Shown: one piece after another, positions 1 to 11,810 of the stretch
How positions within the stretch are numbered: the first letter of the stretch is position 1
Layout: every line of letters starts with the position of its first letter
Origin: Sanguinoderma infundibulare
Lineage: Eukaryota; Basidiomycota; Agaricomycetes; Polyporales; Polyporaceae
DNA length: 64,000 bases
Direction: 5' to 3'
Assembly (NCBI GenBank): GCA_032821775.1
Contig: JAVLRN010000002.1
Span: 3,100,001-3,164,000 of the forward strand
Notes under the pieces: model-generated
Seen by the model: the letters and a program-made list of their open reading frames with translations, nothing else
The model's database searches: none
What the model was told of the DNA's origin: nothing
Program-made: the position numbers and the translations under genes

Positions 1-797
<797 letters not shown>

Positions 798-3700
798 GGC
801 GGGGGTGGGGAGGAGCAAAGGAGGAGAGAGGAGTTGGCGAGGAGGAACAAAGGAGCGGGGAGAAATGTTATATACACTCGAATCTTGTTGTCTACTCGAC
901 CGAGGCGCCGGGCGGCCGCTCTTTGGTCCCCACAGCGACGAGTCGACGATGGGCTTGCCCTCGCCGGCTTTCTGTTCCCATTCGCACCCTGATCTGCACA
1001 CCCTCCTCATCAACATCTGATTCCACGCCCTCCTGTCCCAGACAGCAAGCGAGCCCAATCTGTCCAGCTCTCCCTTGGTGAAAGCGGCAATCGTTCTCGC
1101 CCACCTCTTTCTCCCGCTCAACAGCCAGACGGATGGATGTCGGAAGCATGGCCTTCATGTGTCCCCTCTCCGGCGCCCTGTGACCATTGGGAACCGCAAT
1201 CCCACCAGCTCCTCGCATCGCTCCCCAGATAGAGCCAGTTCTTATCCTTTGCCCGGTGCCGCCTCCGCCTCGCTTTTCAAACAAGCATGCCGGCATCAGC
1301 ATCACAAGGAACAGGCACTGCGGAGCTCACTGTAGTCTATTACGCAGACTCTACCATCTTCGGGGCTTGTGAACGCCGCAAGCAAGAAGGCACAGACGGC
1401 TTACTGCGCCCGATCAAATCCATCGGGGTCGCTCCCCACCAAAAAGGACGCTCATCAAGCTTCCTTGCGGCCATGAATCTCGTGCGTGTTCCATTTCACG
1501 AGTCTAGCTCTTTGGGCCAGCATGATGCACGTTGAGCGGCGAGCCTTCTGCACGTCTCGTATTCAGCCACACTTTCTGCTGTCCGGACTTAGCCTTCACA
1601 TCGCTCTCCCTGACAGATGCGCCGCGGGGCGACCTCTTCCTCCATCAGCTCTCAACGCCTTCTGGCGCCTCCGATGATGCTAGTATCGACTCTTTTAAGT
1701 AGCTTTATGCTTTATTTCCTTTGTGAGTCCTTCTTTCCTCCGCGACCTAGTATTATAAATGTAGCCCTCCATGTCATGTCATGCAAATGTCATGCCCCGT
1801 CTCGATAGACGTGGGACATTTCACCGGAGGAATCAAGATCGCTCACCTGTCCGATTAGCATCTACACTATTCCTTCTTCGACATTCCCATCGTCATGATA
1901 CTGACCGCCCTCCTCAGTGCCTGCAGATCGTGTAGCGCGCGTCGCACGAGCGCACTCTCGTGAACCCTCAAGGCCTGGCTTGCCCACCATTTTCTCCCAG
2001 TGAGATTCAAGCCCCTTGAGACGGAGGCGTTTCTGACCATTTAAATTGACGGCAACAGCTATACGAGCATCGTCGTCGATGCGGTCAGTCCAAGTCTGAT
2101 GGTACAGACGTCACCACTCTCCCTTTACATAGTTACCGGCACTGCCCGTAGTCAACCCCAACAGCGACCCATGTCTCGATGCTACTAACACCAGACTAAC
2201 ACTCGGATTGGCAGTCCCCGCTGGTAAGTATCCTCGGCCGCCTCATCATTCAATCAGAATACTAAAATGCAACTAACTCGCTGTGGTATGTTCCTTCCCG
2301 GCTTCATGATTAGTCGCATTAATAACGCACTATGCGATACAGCCAAATGAAATCTTGCGCAGCGCGCAGTTGCCTGCGCCCACATGTCCCTGGCTTCTGG
2401 AGAAGGTAAGTAATTGTATAGTAAGTGGTAAAATGTATGGCCTGATACCGTCACCCAGCGTCACCCCTGGAGAGTGCATCTCATCCGCCAATGATGTTCG
2501 TCGCCAGGGGACCTCACTTTGGTTCTGCCCCGCTGCGTATGCATCTTGACGGACCGTGGACAACATACCGTTATCGAACTTGCGTTTCGCCTCCCTTCAT
2601 CACTCCCCGCACAGCTATGTGGGAGCTCCTCAGGAGCTCCCCTCCCACGTCGAGTTGCTGTAGCTCGTGGGCCACGCGGTTGTGTACATGGTATCATCAC
2701 CATCAAGGAGGGAAGGTACGTGGACCTTGATTCTTTCGTATTCGTCGTGCTGCCGTTGACCGTCCACTACCGGCACCGTCCGTCCCAGCGATTTGATTTA
2801 AACCGATTATTCCGGCGTCCGAGTCGATATGAAATCTGCTCGCGGGGACATCTTCATTGACCGGGAGCCGCCCCGAAGGGCGCTGGCTATCTTTCCAATG
2901 CCATCCACAAAAGGCGCGCTGCGCTGTCTTCCCTGTCGCTCGCGCCAATCGTGTTGGCTATGCACGTCCAGAAATCCTTGCGGGCGCGAATCCTGCAAAC
3001 TTTCAGCATCCCGCTTCGTATCCTTCTTCACTGACATGCCCTATCATAAGTGCCCCATGTTGGTACTCCGCATACCGGCGCGTATCTCTCGAATGCTGCG
3101 AAGGACCGCCGTCCCGGAGTCCTGCAACAGATGGATGCCATCTCCCCGACTTGCTATGTATGTACTCTCGTCTTCCCCGACCTCGACCCCACTTCCGCAG
3201 CTCCGTTCCCCCTCCGAATCACGCTTCTCGCGCCGACGTCATCGCGAACGAAGCTGTTCTTGATCCCCTGACGTCCTTCACGTCCTTCACCGCATTCCGG
3301 CCGTGTCTGTCTGCTAGTATTGTGTCCTGAACCTCCGCACTTCACATGAATTGCATCTTCGGTGCGCAATGCCTCAATCCTTACCCGTACACGCCGCTAA
3401 TGAGCCACGCTATGCATCGCACCCGCCACTTGCGGATATAGGTCGCCCTCAAACACCTTCGTTCCTGCCTCGCCGCGTTGGGTCCTTGCAATCCTGATGG
3501 AGGAGGATCGTAGGCTCCAGTGGCTGAGCATAGACCCGATCAGGTGCCGCTAAGTATGTCTTTCCCGTCTATGGACGTACTTACAGTAATAGCCGCCCGC
3601 AGTGCTGCGCTCGCAGTCGCACTGGCAGAAGGCACAATCCGGCAAGAATGCATCCGCAGCGTCAGCTTCAAGCCGGCGGCGAGCCATGCGAACGGTAACT

Positions 3701-5020
3701 CCAGCTGCAGATCACGGCCCGCACCCGCCTGAGAGCAAGCGTCATCCGAGGGACGTATGTGGAAGTCCTCGACGCAGGTGCGGTACTGAACGTCAAGCTC
3801 TCACAGGTGACAGGAACCCCACCCAGTACCGTGTTCGAGCGCGTCGCGAGCACTACATGCTCATGCTGTCACGGCACATGTTCGCAAGCCTGTCCCGCAC
3901 ATCCTTGTGCCGCCAACGGTCCGAGTGCCTTGCCCTTGCCTTCTTCCCCTTGGACGTGTTCCCGAATCCCGACGTCCATGTCCGCGGCCGCGTACTTCAA
4001 GCTCAAGGGCACGCTCGACTGCCTCTCGTCCGCCGTACCTCCTTCCCGCGCCACGTCGCGTGCAGGAGGTCGTGCGCCCTGGCTCGCCGAATCAAACGTG
4101 CACCGTCAGTCATATTTCCCACGAGTCCAGACCCCGGTCTTCCAGCTGCTGATCCCAAGAACTTGCCGCGCACATGAAGCCTCCTTCTTTCTCCCATAGC
4201 GATAGCCAGAGGCGCCGCCTCCCGTCACCTTCTCGACAGATCCGAGGAGGCCATCGCGTCTCTTTTGCTCAAGTGCTGTCGTCTCGAGCGTCCGTCCCCT
4301 GACTCGCCGTCCTTCACGAAAACGGCGGAGTGCTGATTGCTGAGCGCCGAGTGCTCAGGCCCCTCATCAGCGTTTACGGTGGACATGGCGTTGAATGTCC
4401 GGGACCGACGATCCGTATCTGTCGCAATCCAACACCGGGAAGTTATGTACCGCCGGCGGGTCCGATCGAGGTTGATCGCTGCGGCCAAGGCTCGATCCAG
4501 CGACCAGGGCGGGTCCGGGATCGGTCTTCTCGGTCTGGTAATCGGTTCCACGGACGCAGGAAGCGCCGCTGCTATGTACTCGCTGCGGAACCGCGCTTGC
4601 TTCCCGCGCCTTTCGCACTCTGTGGCGCGGCTGATCTTGTCGACGGTGCGGTGTGCGGGCGTGGAATAAGTACTCGAGTGTAGATGCGCCATCCGGGAGT
4701 ACGGTAGTGATTTCTCGAATCAGAAATGTGGTGTTACGGACTGAGATGGACGCCCGTGATAGTGGGTGTGACTGACGGGCAGGATAGTGGGCCCTGCGCG
4801 ACAATGGACAGACGAGACGGGTGCACTTTACGTATACAGAGTATGCACTGGACATGCAATTTTCGGCAGGGTAATACACGGCCGAGCAAACAGCTAGCGG
4901 CATTCCTGCTGATTTGCATCAAGATACCACAAAGGGTGGCCAACCATGCTGTAACTATTCGCCCGGTGTGCTCCGGATCCGTGAGGACAGTCGCTCGGTT
5001 GAATTGTAACGGTTCCACTA
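798..5020. other. Long stretch without a recognisable gene
   Basis: About 4.2 kb upstream of the MAP kinase. It has many short open frames and isolated splice-like sites (for example gtaagt near 2225 and 2405, gtacgt near 2715), but I could not chain them into a protein I recognise. A possible hydrophobic leader (1617-1720) and an exon-like frame at 3053-3155 do not join to a known family. It could be decayed coding sequence, an unknown gene or a lncRNA. The first few hundred bases must include the MAP kinase promoter. Confidence 0.4.
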
Positions 5021-5190
5021 CTATGGCGTGCAGCGGAAGTCCGTAGCCTAGAGTAAAACATCCCGAGTGCGTTGACGCGGGGACGGCATCATACACACCT
5101 CGTCAGCTAATTCCGTCGTGTCGACGGTCGCTCCGCAAGCAGGCTTTCCGTACTTCAGATCTCTGCGGTTGTTCTAGCACGGATACACAG
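5021..5190 (-). pseudogene. Relic of the last two exons of an MFS (ACS-type) transporter
   Basis: On the minus strand 5021-5047 reads ATDFRCTP-stop. This is the same 27-nt terminal exon as in the intact transporters below (for example APDFRYIP-stop), preceded by a splice acceptor. Upstream of it, about 5099-5185 reads NNRRDLKYGKPACGATVD then TTELADE followed by GT. This matches the penultimate exon of the array members (ENSRRDRKYGKP...VDTSELADE). A TAG stop replaces the conserved Glu before NNRRD, and one codon of the VYYLCE start is missing. No earlier exons could be followed with confidence. It is a decayed tail of an eighth or ninth transporter copy at the left end of the array, next to the F-box-like gene. 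Confidence 0.8.
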
Positions 5191-5514
5191 CGCATCTATC
5201 TCAAGAGATGGATCGTCAGCACTGACGGCGAGTTATAGTCCCCATCACTTTTGCGTTCGCATTTGCAATTGCTATTCAAATGTCATTGACAAGGATTATC
5301 GGCGAGGGAAGATTGTTCGGTAACAACGTCTGCACATATACAAACCGAGCGAGGAAGCTATGCATTCAACTTCGCATACGCACCCAAGTCCGTGGCCAAA
5401 GCGCGCTTGAGGGCACATTGTAACAAGACTGTAGATAACCACCGTTGTCAGTAGAAGAAAAATTGACAGATATTCAAACAGACGCACTACGAACTCCGAG
5501 GATCATCCGCCAGT

Positions 5515-6913
5515 TCAGGTCGACTTGATGTCAAGTAATCCTCGCGAGTGCATACCAGACAAGGCACGTTGAACCGCAATTGCAAGCGTTTGCCAAGTGT
5601 AACCCCGCTTCTTCCTGAGATCGTCGGAGGGCTTGATACACAGATAAACCTTTCGCATGGCCGGGAACTTCTCGGCCGTGATCACCTTGTCGAATTCTTG
5701 AAGGCGCAACAATCGCCTGTTGGTCAGCGTCGTCAGCCGCGGCAGGTCGACCAAGGATATCGTGACCTCGCGCAACGTCTTCGACGCTTGGGAGATCAGG
5801 CCGGCACCCGCGAGGCACAAGGCAGGCACATCGGGAGGCGGTGGCGCAACAACCGACCCACGGAAGTAGATCCAGATGGACAAGGACTCTAGTTTCGGAC
5901 ACGAGGCGAGGTTGAGTGTGTGCCAGTGACCTGTAGGACAATTTATCAGCGTCATCCACAAGACCACAAAAGCGACAGGTATACATACTGTCGAGCGGGT
6001 CCTTCCACTTCGCTCGCTCAGAAAGCCAGCATGGGCCACATCCATCAATTTCCAGGTTCATCAACTCCCCTCCGACGCGTGCAAGTAGTTTCCCTGCTGC
6101 AGAGACGATAGCGGTCGATGGTGTATAGATCTTCAGGCTCTGCAGACTGCCAGGCTCGATGCTCTTCGCGAGCGCATTCAAGAGTAGCGGGGACCTGTAA
6201 TGGAGACCTGAGAGAAAGAGCTTCTTGATCCTGAGTGGTCGGTGCAGAACTTCGGGGTCTAGGGACGCCCTAGGTTCGAACATCCCGTCCTCTTGACACG
6301 CAGTGAGGGTGTCGATTGAGAACAGGGAAAGTATCTTGAAAAAGCCGGAAAGCGAGGATCTGTGGCGAGTGTCCTCAGCGCGTGCCAAGCTCAGGTGAAG
6401 GGAGTTGAGGTGGAAGGGACCGGGAATGTCTTCTTGGACTTGCGAACCCGAACCCGAACCCGAACCCGAACCCGAACCCGAACCCGGTTTAGGAGGATCC
6501 TCGTAACAAAACCACCGAAGGGACAATGATGTGAGGTTTGGCAACAGCCGCAAGAGCCTGACCACCACCGTTTCTCCAATGGTGGTACAGGGCGTCATGG
6601 ATCGGCCTTCCTTGCCTGATAGGTCGAGGGTCCGGATCTTCTTGCATATGGATGGGTTGGTGTGCAGGAAGGATGTAAGGTGGTCGAACGAGGCGATGTC
6701 GCGGATCCGCAAGCGGGAGGACTGGAAGAAATGCTCGATAGCCACTGCGCGAAGACAGCGGCACGCGAGAGCGCACGATCGCACTGTTCGCAGGTCGCGC
6801 TTGAGATGGGAGATGACCATGCATAGGAGCTCGACGGGGAGGTCGCACAGAGTGCGATATTTGCCCGGACGTGCGACGGCGAGTCGGTGGTGGTGGTGGT
6901 TGGAGGAAGACAT
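5515..6913 (-). CDS. F-box-like / leucine-rich-type protein with a (Gly-Ser)7 tract
   Basis: Model: complement(5515..5930, 5989..6913), 446 aa, one 58-bp intron. The N-terminus (His-rich, then LCDLPVELLCMVISHLKRD...CALACRCLR, about residues 20-55) has the spacing of a basidiomycete F-box-like motif. The rest is built of weak Leu-rich segments (LLRLLPNLTSLSL, LNSLHLSLA, LNLASCPKLESLSI), as in fungal F-box/LRR proteins. By analogy it would recruit substrates to an SCF ubiquitin ligase; the substrate is unknown. A (GGGTTC)7 microsatellite encodes a Gly-Ser run around residue 145. The start is the ATG at 6913, preceded by a block also found upstream of the pseudogene copy at 20.7-22.1 kb. Confidence 0.75.
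6444..6485. repeat. Hexanucleotide microsatellite, 7 copies of GAACCC
   Basis: Seven perfect copies of GAACCC on the plus strand lie inside the F-box-like gene. On the coding strand they read (GGGTTC)n and encode alternating Gly-Ser. The pseudogene copy at 20.7-22.1 kb lacks this run, so the repeat expanded after the duplication or was lost from the copy. Length changes in whole units keep the frame. Confidence 0.95.
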
Positions 6914-8408
6914 GTTGGCGCCTAATTAGTCGCCCCGAGCCACGCATTTAAAATTAAATCACCCCGCGCTTTGTCTCGTTTTGCTGTCAAAGGGCGAAAC
7001 GCCACGGAAGAAGTTGAGAGAGAATAAAAAGGGGGAACTCGAGCGCACTGAACAATAGCGGGACTCGAGCGCCACGGTCGCGGCCCGTGACGCCCAGATA
7101 AATTACGGTCGACGGAGCAGCCGAGCGGTACCGGTGATACAGGGTGGATAAGAGGGAGGGTGGGTAGCGAAAATGCGAAACTACACAAAACGCTGGCGGG
7201 CGGTGAGAGTGTCAGTGAGGTTTGACGCGGTCAAAACCTCGCAGGCGTGCGTACCTGGCGGGCGGTGAGAGAGAACTGAGGGATCAGCGGACCCCGACTC
7301 TGCCGCTGTACGCCAGGCTCGCGCTCCCCGAACTCCTAACTCCACAGTGCGCGTCTCCGACATCTACCTCCTCTCCGCGTCGCACCCCTTCCCTGGATTG
7401 ATACAAGACTCCCAACGCTTCTCCAGCCCATGCGTTGTGTTCCTTCCTCCGTGGACGGTCACGTCCCTTCAGAGGTCCGGCTTCACCTGGTCCCTCCGTC
7501 ATGGCAAGCTCCTCTATCCCGACGGAGAGCCACATTCCCTTACCCTGCGGAGGGAAGCAGAGGTCATAAATATCCACATGATGATAATGGATTGTGGCTC
7601 ACGCCGCTCCATGTTGGAGTGAGTATGGACTCAGGCGCGGACTCCGACTTCGGTGGATCGGAGACTCCGCAAACTTCTGAGGATTCCCAGTCCGTAGATT
7701 GCGAAAAAGAGCACGTGAAGGAGTGAGAAGGGTTCGAGAAGACGTTCCGAGCCCAAACGGAGACCGCATAGTTTGCGGCTGAGCAAATGGTTCTTTCCCT
7801 GGATCGGCTCCTTACGACAGCGAAAGTGACCTCTACGCGCTTGAAGTGGAGTTCACTGGGCCCCCGGAGAGCCGGATGAGTGCATCGGATACGGAGAGTG
7901 CGTCGGATACGGAAGAGGGTCTGAGTTGTCTCTTCCGTTACAGGCTTCTGTTGGGACCAAGTTCTTCTCTGGAGACTGGATGATCAGAGGTCGGTTGGGG
8001 TTCCACTCTACCTCGAAGAAACTCGCCTTTTCGTGTAAGGTTCGGCGCACTATGACTCACAGCACTGCCGATGGCACTGACTCGCACGGGGGATACTTGC
8101 ACCCAAGGAAACGCAGAGCGGGACCTCTTGCCCGTCGATACTATCCAGAGAAGGCGTCCAGCGACCGAAGGTTGCTGCGTATAATTTGCGACGTCAGCAT
8201 ACATCGACTGTATGAGGAGATACTTCCCAACACAAACTAGGATGAAGATAACATCGAGTAGCACAGCTATCATTTGCCCGGGCATGCCGCGATTGTATTC
8301 TATTCACATTATACCTACATACCGACACTTCGACCATGCCTGGTCGCGATCAAGTGCAATGAACAATGATGCCTCACCAAGGACTTTCTACCTTACTATG
8401 AATGCCCA
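6914..8408. other. Intergenic region; conserved F-box promoter block, otherwise nothing recognised
   Basis: The 5' flank of the F-box-like gene (about 6914-6965, with TTAATTTTAAATG-like AT-rich sequence on the coding strand) matches the flank of its pseudogene copy near 22143-22195. A short direct repeat of GTCGGATACGGA/CATCGGATACGGA type lies at 7876-7915. Open frames at 7347-7726 and 7926-8240 were inspected and match nothing I know. Confidence 0.5.
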
Positions 8409-10583
8409 CTACGGCATGTAGCGGTATCCAGGAGCCTACACGTACGCCATGAGTCTATGGATGAGAACTAATAAGCACGGCATCGCACGTACCTCGTCTG
8501 CCAATTCTGACGTATCCACGGTGGCTCCGGGCTTCCCGTACTTCCGGTCTCTGCGGCTGTTCTCGCAGAGGTAGTACACCTAGCCAAGCAAGTGTAGTGG
8601 TCTCTTCAACGTTCTGAAAGGATCGATCGCAGGTGGCATCGCTTACATGGAGGATGCCCGCCACGAACGCTGCAAGAAACTGCAGAGCCCCAGCGATGGC
8701 AAAGCCTTTGCTGTGTTAGTAGGGTCAGTACCTGGGCTAAGAAAGCTGACTGCCCACTAGAAAAGGACGAACATATACCGTGGGCCTTCCGTCGAGGGGA
8801 ATAGGTGCGCTCCGAGGATGTCGCCGCAGTGGCCGATGGTCAGGGAGAGCGCAACTCCCGCCGCTTTCTTGCTTTCAGACCCGAGGTTGTGCGCATCTGC
8901 CATGTCGTGCGCGTCAGTTCTGCCCGTGAATGGTGACCACGACAGGAAAGGAACGAGGCTCACACCAGGTGGTCATGATATTGACGGTGCCAGCGATCCC
9001 AGTGGCAGCGCAGATGGCCCCAAAGTAGCGAACGTGCACATTGGATTCAACTGCCATCATGAGCCTGACGAAGTGGGGGATGTCATACTGCGAATTCGGT
9101 TGTACAGGGATTGAATCATGAAGGAGTACACACATGAAACCCATGCCTGACAGCAATCCATTCGCGACAATGAACGGGCCCCGAATTTGTAGCCAATTTG
9201 ATGCGCGCAGGCAGAGATATGGGACAATTAAAGCAACAATGGCCGGCGGGACTGTCAGTATCTGTGCCGCAGCTTTCGCTACACAGACATTAGCTCCCAA
9301 CTCAGCCATGGCCACTTGACAAACTTACAATATCCGAATGTAGTGATGATAGTGGGTAGGAATCCCGCTAGACTCACGGTCCCGCAGAATTCGCTGAAGA
9401 GGATTGCTCCGAAAGCATACACCTAGGTGGAGGTCTGAGCGTGAATGACCGTTCTTCCTCGTACAAGAACACGAATCAAACCTTCCAATCCGTTAGACCA
9501 GAAATGACGTGCCCTGATAGCCTTGATGAAGCAATAAATCATAGACTAAAGCTGTGGTACTCACTTCCATTGAAGTCACGCCTAATATATGTTGGGTGTC
9601 TTCGGGTGATGCGCTCCAACGCCAGCTCGCGCTCCACGCCCTTGAATAGGCGCGTTTTCTCGGGCCGGTCAGGCAACAAGAACAAGGCCATCAGTCCTAT
9701 CACGATGGGCGGGAGACCTTCGAGGATTAACAAGAGCCGCCAGTTTGCAATCCTAACATGCGCGTGTTGAACACCGAAGGCGACCAGACCACCAATACAT
9801 GTTGCCAACGGGACAGTTCCGAACCAGTACGCGGTTCTCGATGCCGCCTCCTCCCGTGTGTAGAATAGTGCTACAGTACGAGATCAACGTCTACAATCGA
9901 GTGTGGTTGTCAGACAGACCTACCGAAGTAAAGTGGACATGCGGGAGAAAATCCAACTTGGCAGATGCCTAAAGCGAAACGAGCTACCATGATCCCAGGA
10001 AAGTCCAAGGTAGCAGCCTGATATGTACAGTGAGACTTGTCTGATACTCCTCCAAAATAGAAGTGGCAACGTACAGTTAACGTTGAGCACAAGCCCCACC
10101 CAATAGCGACACAGCCGAGCCAGATATGAGGCGGGGAGCGCTTGAACAATAAGACCGCCGGGACATGGGATATTATCTACAAATATCCGAAATATAAAAG
10201 CCGAGCTCGTTAGACCTTCAAGACGGTATGGGCACTCACGAATGGGAAGTAAAATGCTGCATAAGCCCAGTCATAGAGTATTCCGGTAGGGTCTCCGTGG
10301 AGGATGTCCTGCGGCAGTCCTTGCAGCCGTGCATTTGAGATGTTTATTCTATTCATCACTGCAAACTGATGTGGGATCCAACCAAATGTGGAGAAAGTGA
10401 TGAGAATTCACAAGCAAAGATGTTCATAGCACAGAGTATTGTCATGATGCGGATGTCGAGCTTGCGCACAAGCCGCGTCTCGGCTTCTGACTTTGCCAGG
10501 GAGGGACCGGAGGGAGATACATTGTCATCAGAGCTTCCGCGAGGGCTCTCGATACAGTCGTGAAGCTTTTCGGTGGCACTCAT
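8409..10583 (-). CDS. MFS transporter A, anion:cation symporter (allantoate permease-like) family
   Basis: Model: complement(8409..8435, 8493..8579, 8647..8710, 8773..8896, 8964..9064, 9134..9278, 9329..9422, 9482..9513, 9565..9870, 9924..10017, 10075..10176, 10240..10358, 10412..10583); 13 exons closing in frame, 488 aa. A charged cytoplasmic N-terminus ends in RLVRKLDIRIM, then come about 12 hydrophobic segments. ACS-family landmarks are NARLQGLPQD after TM1, IIxxVPAVLLFK, FYTREE, HAHVRIANWRLLLILEG in the mid loop, FLLPDRPEKT and GSESKKAAG. The usual Asp of the TM1 DRxNxGNAR motif is Asn here (residue 60, MNRINISNAR). The substrate is unknown; relatives carry allantoate, nicotinate, pantothenate and other small organic anions across the plasma membrane. 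I chose the ATG at 10583 because it gives a leader like the other copies. Confidence 0.88.
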
Positions 10584-10667
10584 TGCGACGGGTTGTATCA
10601 CGAGTGTGAGGGAAGAGAGAGGTTGGGGGGAAGGCGTGAAGGACCCATAGCCGCTTCAAGACGTCGC

Positions 10668-10680
10668 TCGATATATGCCG
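10668..10680 (-). promoter_or_regulatory. TATA-like core element of MFS A
   Basis: On the minus strand there is a CATATATCGAG element about 88 bp upstream of the start. Related elements sit 72-79 bp upstream of B (CATATATGGAGAG), C (CATAAATGGAGAG) and G (TATATATGGAGAG). A CTATGG block follows downstream in A, B and G. This is a conserved core promoter by position and sequence; function is inferred. Confidence 0.55.
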
Positions 10681-11208
10681 GCTGGGAGCGTGAAGTTCAG
10701 AAGCGCTAGGTCAGGAGCGAGAAGCTCGGGCCTTACTCGGTTGTCGAGTGCGAAGGACAGGACGAAATATGAGTTGATTGCAGCTTCCCATGAGTAGAAA
10801 TGGGCCGCTGGCTCTAAGAACTCATAATTAGAGTGAGCAGGCTGCATGCCAGATATAACGTTACAACAGACGTACTGGCAGAATGGACGACCACTGGCCA
10901 GGCGCAATGTGGAATGACAGAAGGGCGACCGATATAACCCACAGGCCTAGAAGACAGCCACAGAATCCGTTCGTTGGCGGAAGGAAGGGAAGAGAAGAGG
11001 TATCAACGTACAGGCTCAACAATGCGACCGAACTGGTGGCTTGTCAAGCGCCGACCTCCAGCCGCCGTGCGCGCTTGTAATTTATGGCCGGCTGTGCCGC
11101 CATGTTGATGGGGATTAACCGGTTTCTATAGCTCATTTAGAATCAGTAATGCAACTTATTACTATAAACTGGCGTCATGGTAAAGTCTAAGCCGTGATGA
11201 GAACTTAC

Positions 11209-11395
11209 TGGCAAAGACATTCATCGCGCAGATTATTGTCATGACGCGGACGTCTAGCTTGTGCGCAAGCCATCTCTCGGCTTCAACATTGGCGAGGGTG
11301 GGACCGCACGCCCGTGTTAGTGTGCTGTCAGAGTTTCCAAGTCCGTGAGCGCTCTCGACACGCTCCTCGAGCTTTACACCTGAATCCATTCCCAT
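11209..11395 (-). pseudogene. Orphan first exon of an MFS transporter (copy B)
   Basis: The minus strand from the ATG at 11395 (or 11389) encodes an N-terminal leader ending WLAHKLDVRVMTIICAMNVFA, homologous to exon 1 of transporters A and C, with a splice donor GTAAGT at the exact conserved position. No exon 2 follows: the next 100 bases hold no NARLQGLP sequence before the A promoter region is reached. The upstream flank, with a TATA-like element at 11465-11473 and several hundred bases matching A, was duplicated too. The fragment could still be transcribed from its own promoter, but it encodes no transporter. Confidence 0.8.
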
Positions 11396-11810
11396 GGGCT
11401 GTATCAGCGTTATGAGAGATCCGGAGAAGGGGGGGGAGGGCCATAGCCCCCTCAAGACTTCTCTCCATATATGCAGTCTTAATGAAGTTGACTGCAGCTT
11501 TGCAGGAGTGGAAATCGGAGACTCATTTAGAGGACTCGTGATGGAGTAAGCAAGCTCAGGCGTACCAGTTACAACGTCACGGCGTTGAGGTAAAATGGCA
11601 GATGCGACAAGGCGCAATGCAGAATGGCAGAAGGGCGTCCGATTGAACCCAGATCGTCGACGATTACCCATCTGGAAGCGCAGATAGTGGGAGAACAGAA
11701 AATGGAACCTGCTCGATTGAAGGAAGGAATGGAAGAGACAAATTAATACCTCAAAAATCTGCAAACACCCTCGCCGCTTGTAGATTTGGCAGAACGACGC
11801 AGTCCGCGTA

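Noticed and set aside
1617..2860. A possible secreted or membrane protein built from a hydrophobic leader (1617-1720), a VDGNSYTSIVVDA-like piece (about 2050) and an LTDRGQHTVIEL piece (about 2545).
   Set aside because: The pieces recall basidiomycete surface proteins, but no chain of exons joins them in frame and stops intervene.
3602..4199. Long plus-strand open frames rich in Arg/Ser/Pro.
   Set aside because: Composition looks like random GC-rich sequence; no motif, no consistent splice structure and overlapping frames of equal length on both strands.
6444..6485. Telomere-like repeat.
   Set aside because: The GAACCC unit is not the fungal TTAGGG telomere repeat; it lies in frame inside a coding exon and encodes Gly-Ser.
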